DNA from: Paenibacillus terrae
GTDB lineage: Bacteria; Bacillota; Bacilli; Paenibacillales; Paenibacillaceae
NCBI RefSeq assembly: GCF_000943545.1
Contig: NZ_JTHP01000022.1
Span: 1-64,000 of the forward strand
Direction: 5' to 3'
DNA length: 64,000 nucleotides
Of this stretch, positions 63,379 through 64,000 are shown in pieces. Every line of letters begins with the position of its first letter. Position 1 is the stretch's first letter. The notes under the pieces are model-generated. The model ran no database searches, was not told the DNA's origin, and was given only the letters and a program-made list of their open reading frames with translations. Position numbers and translations under genes: made by a program.

Positions 63379-64000
63379 TTATCTTGACCAAGGTCCAATG
63401 CACTGCCCTACGTCCTGATTTACAAAAGCCTGTATAGAGGGCTGGCGGAGGGTACGCCCTTCCTGCCATCGCCACTCACTGTATTGAACCTTGGCGGTAT
63501 ACATAGGCTGTACCCATATTGCATCCCGATGACGATCCGGCTCATTGACAAAAGGCCGCGCTGAAATGGTATGCGGTCTTAGTCGCTCCGTAAGCTGACG
63601 CCAGTCCTCTCGCGTAAGCTTCCCCGTGCCTGCATGTCCAATGTAGCGCAGCCTTCCTTGCTTGTCGTACAGCCCCAGCAACACAGCATTGATGACGCCT
63701 CCGTTTAAAGTGTAGCCTCCAATGACAGCGATGCTATCGCCATAATTCTTGACCTTGACCCATCGCCCATCCTTCCCGCCAAATGTGTAAGGGCTGTCCA
63801 AACGTTTGCATACGATACCTTCCATTCCTTCGCTGCGCATCACCTGAAACAGAGCTTGTCCATCAGGATGAGCAGGCGCCAGTTGAACCCGTTCATTCGG
63901 CACGATGACTTGATGCAATAATTCGAGCCTTTCTACCAATGGTTTTCGGTGAACCCATTCGCCATTCAGATACACGATATCAAACAGCATGTACGTAGCA
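63379..64000 (-). CDS. ATP-dependent DNA ligase, 3' part (cut by window end)
   Basis: The C-terminal 207 residues of an ATP-dependent DNA ligase, the type linked to bacterial end joining (LigD/Ku). Visible are motif III (LFDIVYLNG), motif IV (EGIVCKR), motif V (GRWVKVKNYG) and the start of the OB-fold. The frame stays open to the window edge, so the lysine of motif I and the start are outside. No ku gene is in view. It runs toward marR with a 100-nt gap; I saw no clear terminator. Confidence 0.9.
   Translation of the reverse strand, partial: ATYMLFDIVYLNGEWVHRKPLVERLELLHQVIVPNERVQLAPAHPDGQALFQVMRSEGMEGIVCKRLDSPYTFGGKDGRWVKVKNYGDSIAVIGGYTLNGGVINAVLLGLYDKQGRLRYIGHAGTGKLTREDWRQLTERLRPHTISARPFVNEPDRHRDAIWVQPMYTAKVQYSEWRWQEGRTLRQPSIQAFVNQDVGQCIGPWSR

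Overview
The window looks like chromosome of an endospore-forming, plant-polysaccharide-degrading Firmicute, most likely a Paenibacillus of the polymyxa group. This is inferred from gene content: a gerA-type spore germination operon, S-layer-homology (SLH) anchoring, csp/ydjO and ytrA-type loci, a manganese pyrophosphatase, and GH43/GH51/GH94/GH3 glycosidases. No rRNA, tRNA, phage or complete insertion sequence was seen.  LAYOUT. 1-460: leader-proximal end of a type I-C-like CRISPR array, transcribed leftward out of the window, with its leader but no cas genes on this side. 573-3446: AraC regulator, a short pyruvate kinase, and a small secreted protein. 3705-9099: leftward germination operon gerA-gerC-small membrane gene-gerB-gerB. 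9252-15640: DUF805 protein, a secreted multidomain arabinanase under a cre site, a cold-shock pair (csp, ydjO), a hydrolase, a membrane protein and a GNAT. 15885-21401: a second member of the small secreted family, a YtrA-type GntR/ABC operon with a readable operator, a secreted SnoaL-repeat protein and an Asp/Glu racemase-like protein.  21505-31862 is the best-defined metabolic unit: LacI regulator, GH94 1,2-beta-oligoglucan phosphorylase-like enzyme and GH3 beta-glucosidase leftward, and an ABC importer (binding protein plus two permeases) rightward. Two face-to-face promoters each carry the same GAAACGTTTC operator. It should import beta-1,2-gluco-oligosaccharides and split them in the cytoplasm.  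32161-35040 is accessory: a coiled-coil protein, a half subtilase, an unrecognised ORF and an Rpn-type nuclease. 35180-41473: a cytoplasmic sulfatase, then a leftward lacI-oxidoreductase-thuA-oxidoreductase operon for an unknown sugar derivative with a perfect palindromic operator. 41987-43501: GH51 arabinofuranosidase, which would finish the arabinan degradation begun by the GH43 enzyme.  43921-47678: an HSP90-family ATPase followed by a TPR-like partner, then a glycerophosphodiesterase. 47851-56069: a methyltransferase, then a leftward cell-envelope glycosylation operon (GT39-GT2-GtrA-GalU) divergent from an OmpR-type two-component system. 56151-64000: a 1430-residue SLH-anchored subtilisin, Mn-pyrophosphatase, a MarR-esterase pair with a palindromic operator, and the 3' part of an ATP-dependent DNA ligase cut by the window end.  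A palindromic intergenic element of about 82-116 bp occurs twice (13528-13643 and 41583-41666) and matches no family I recognise. The most interesting leads are the two-operator beta-1,2-glucan locus, the HSP90-TPR pair, the half-subtilase cluster and this repeat element.
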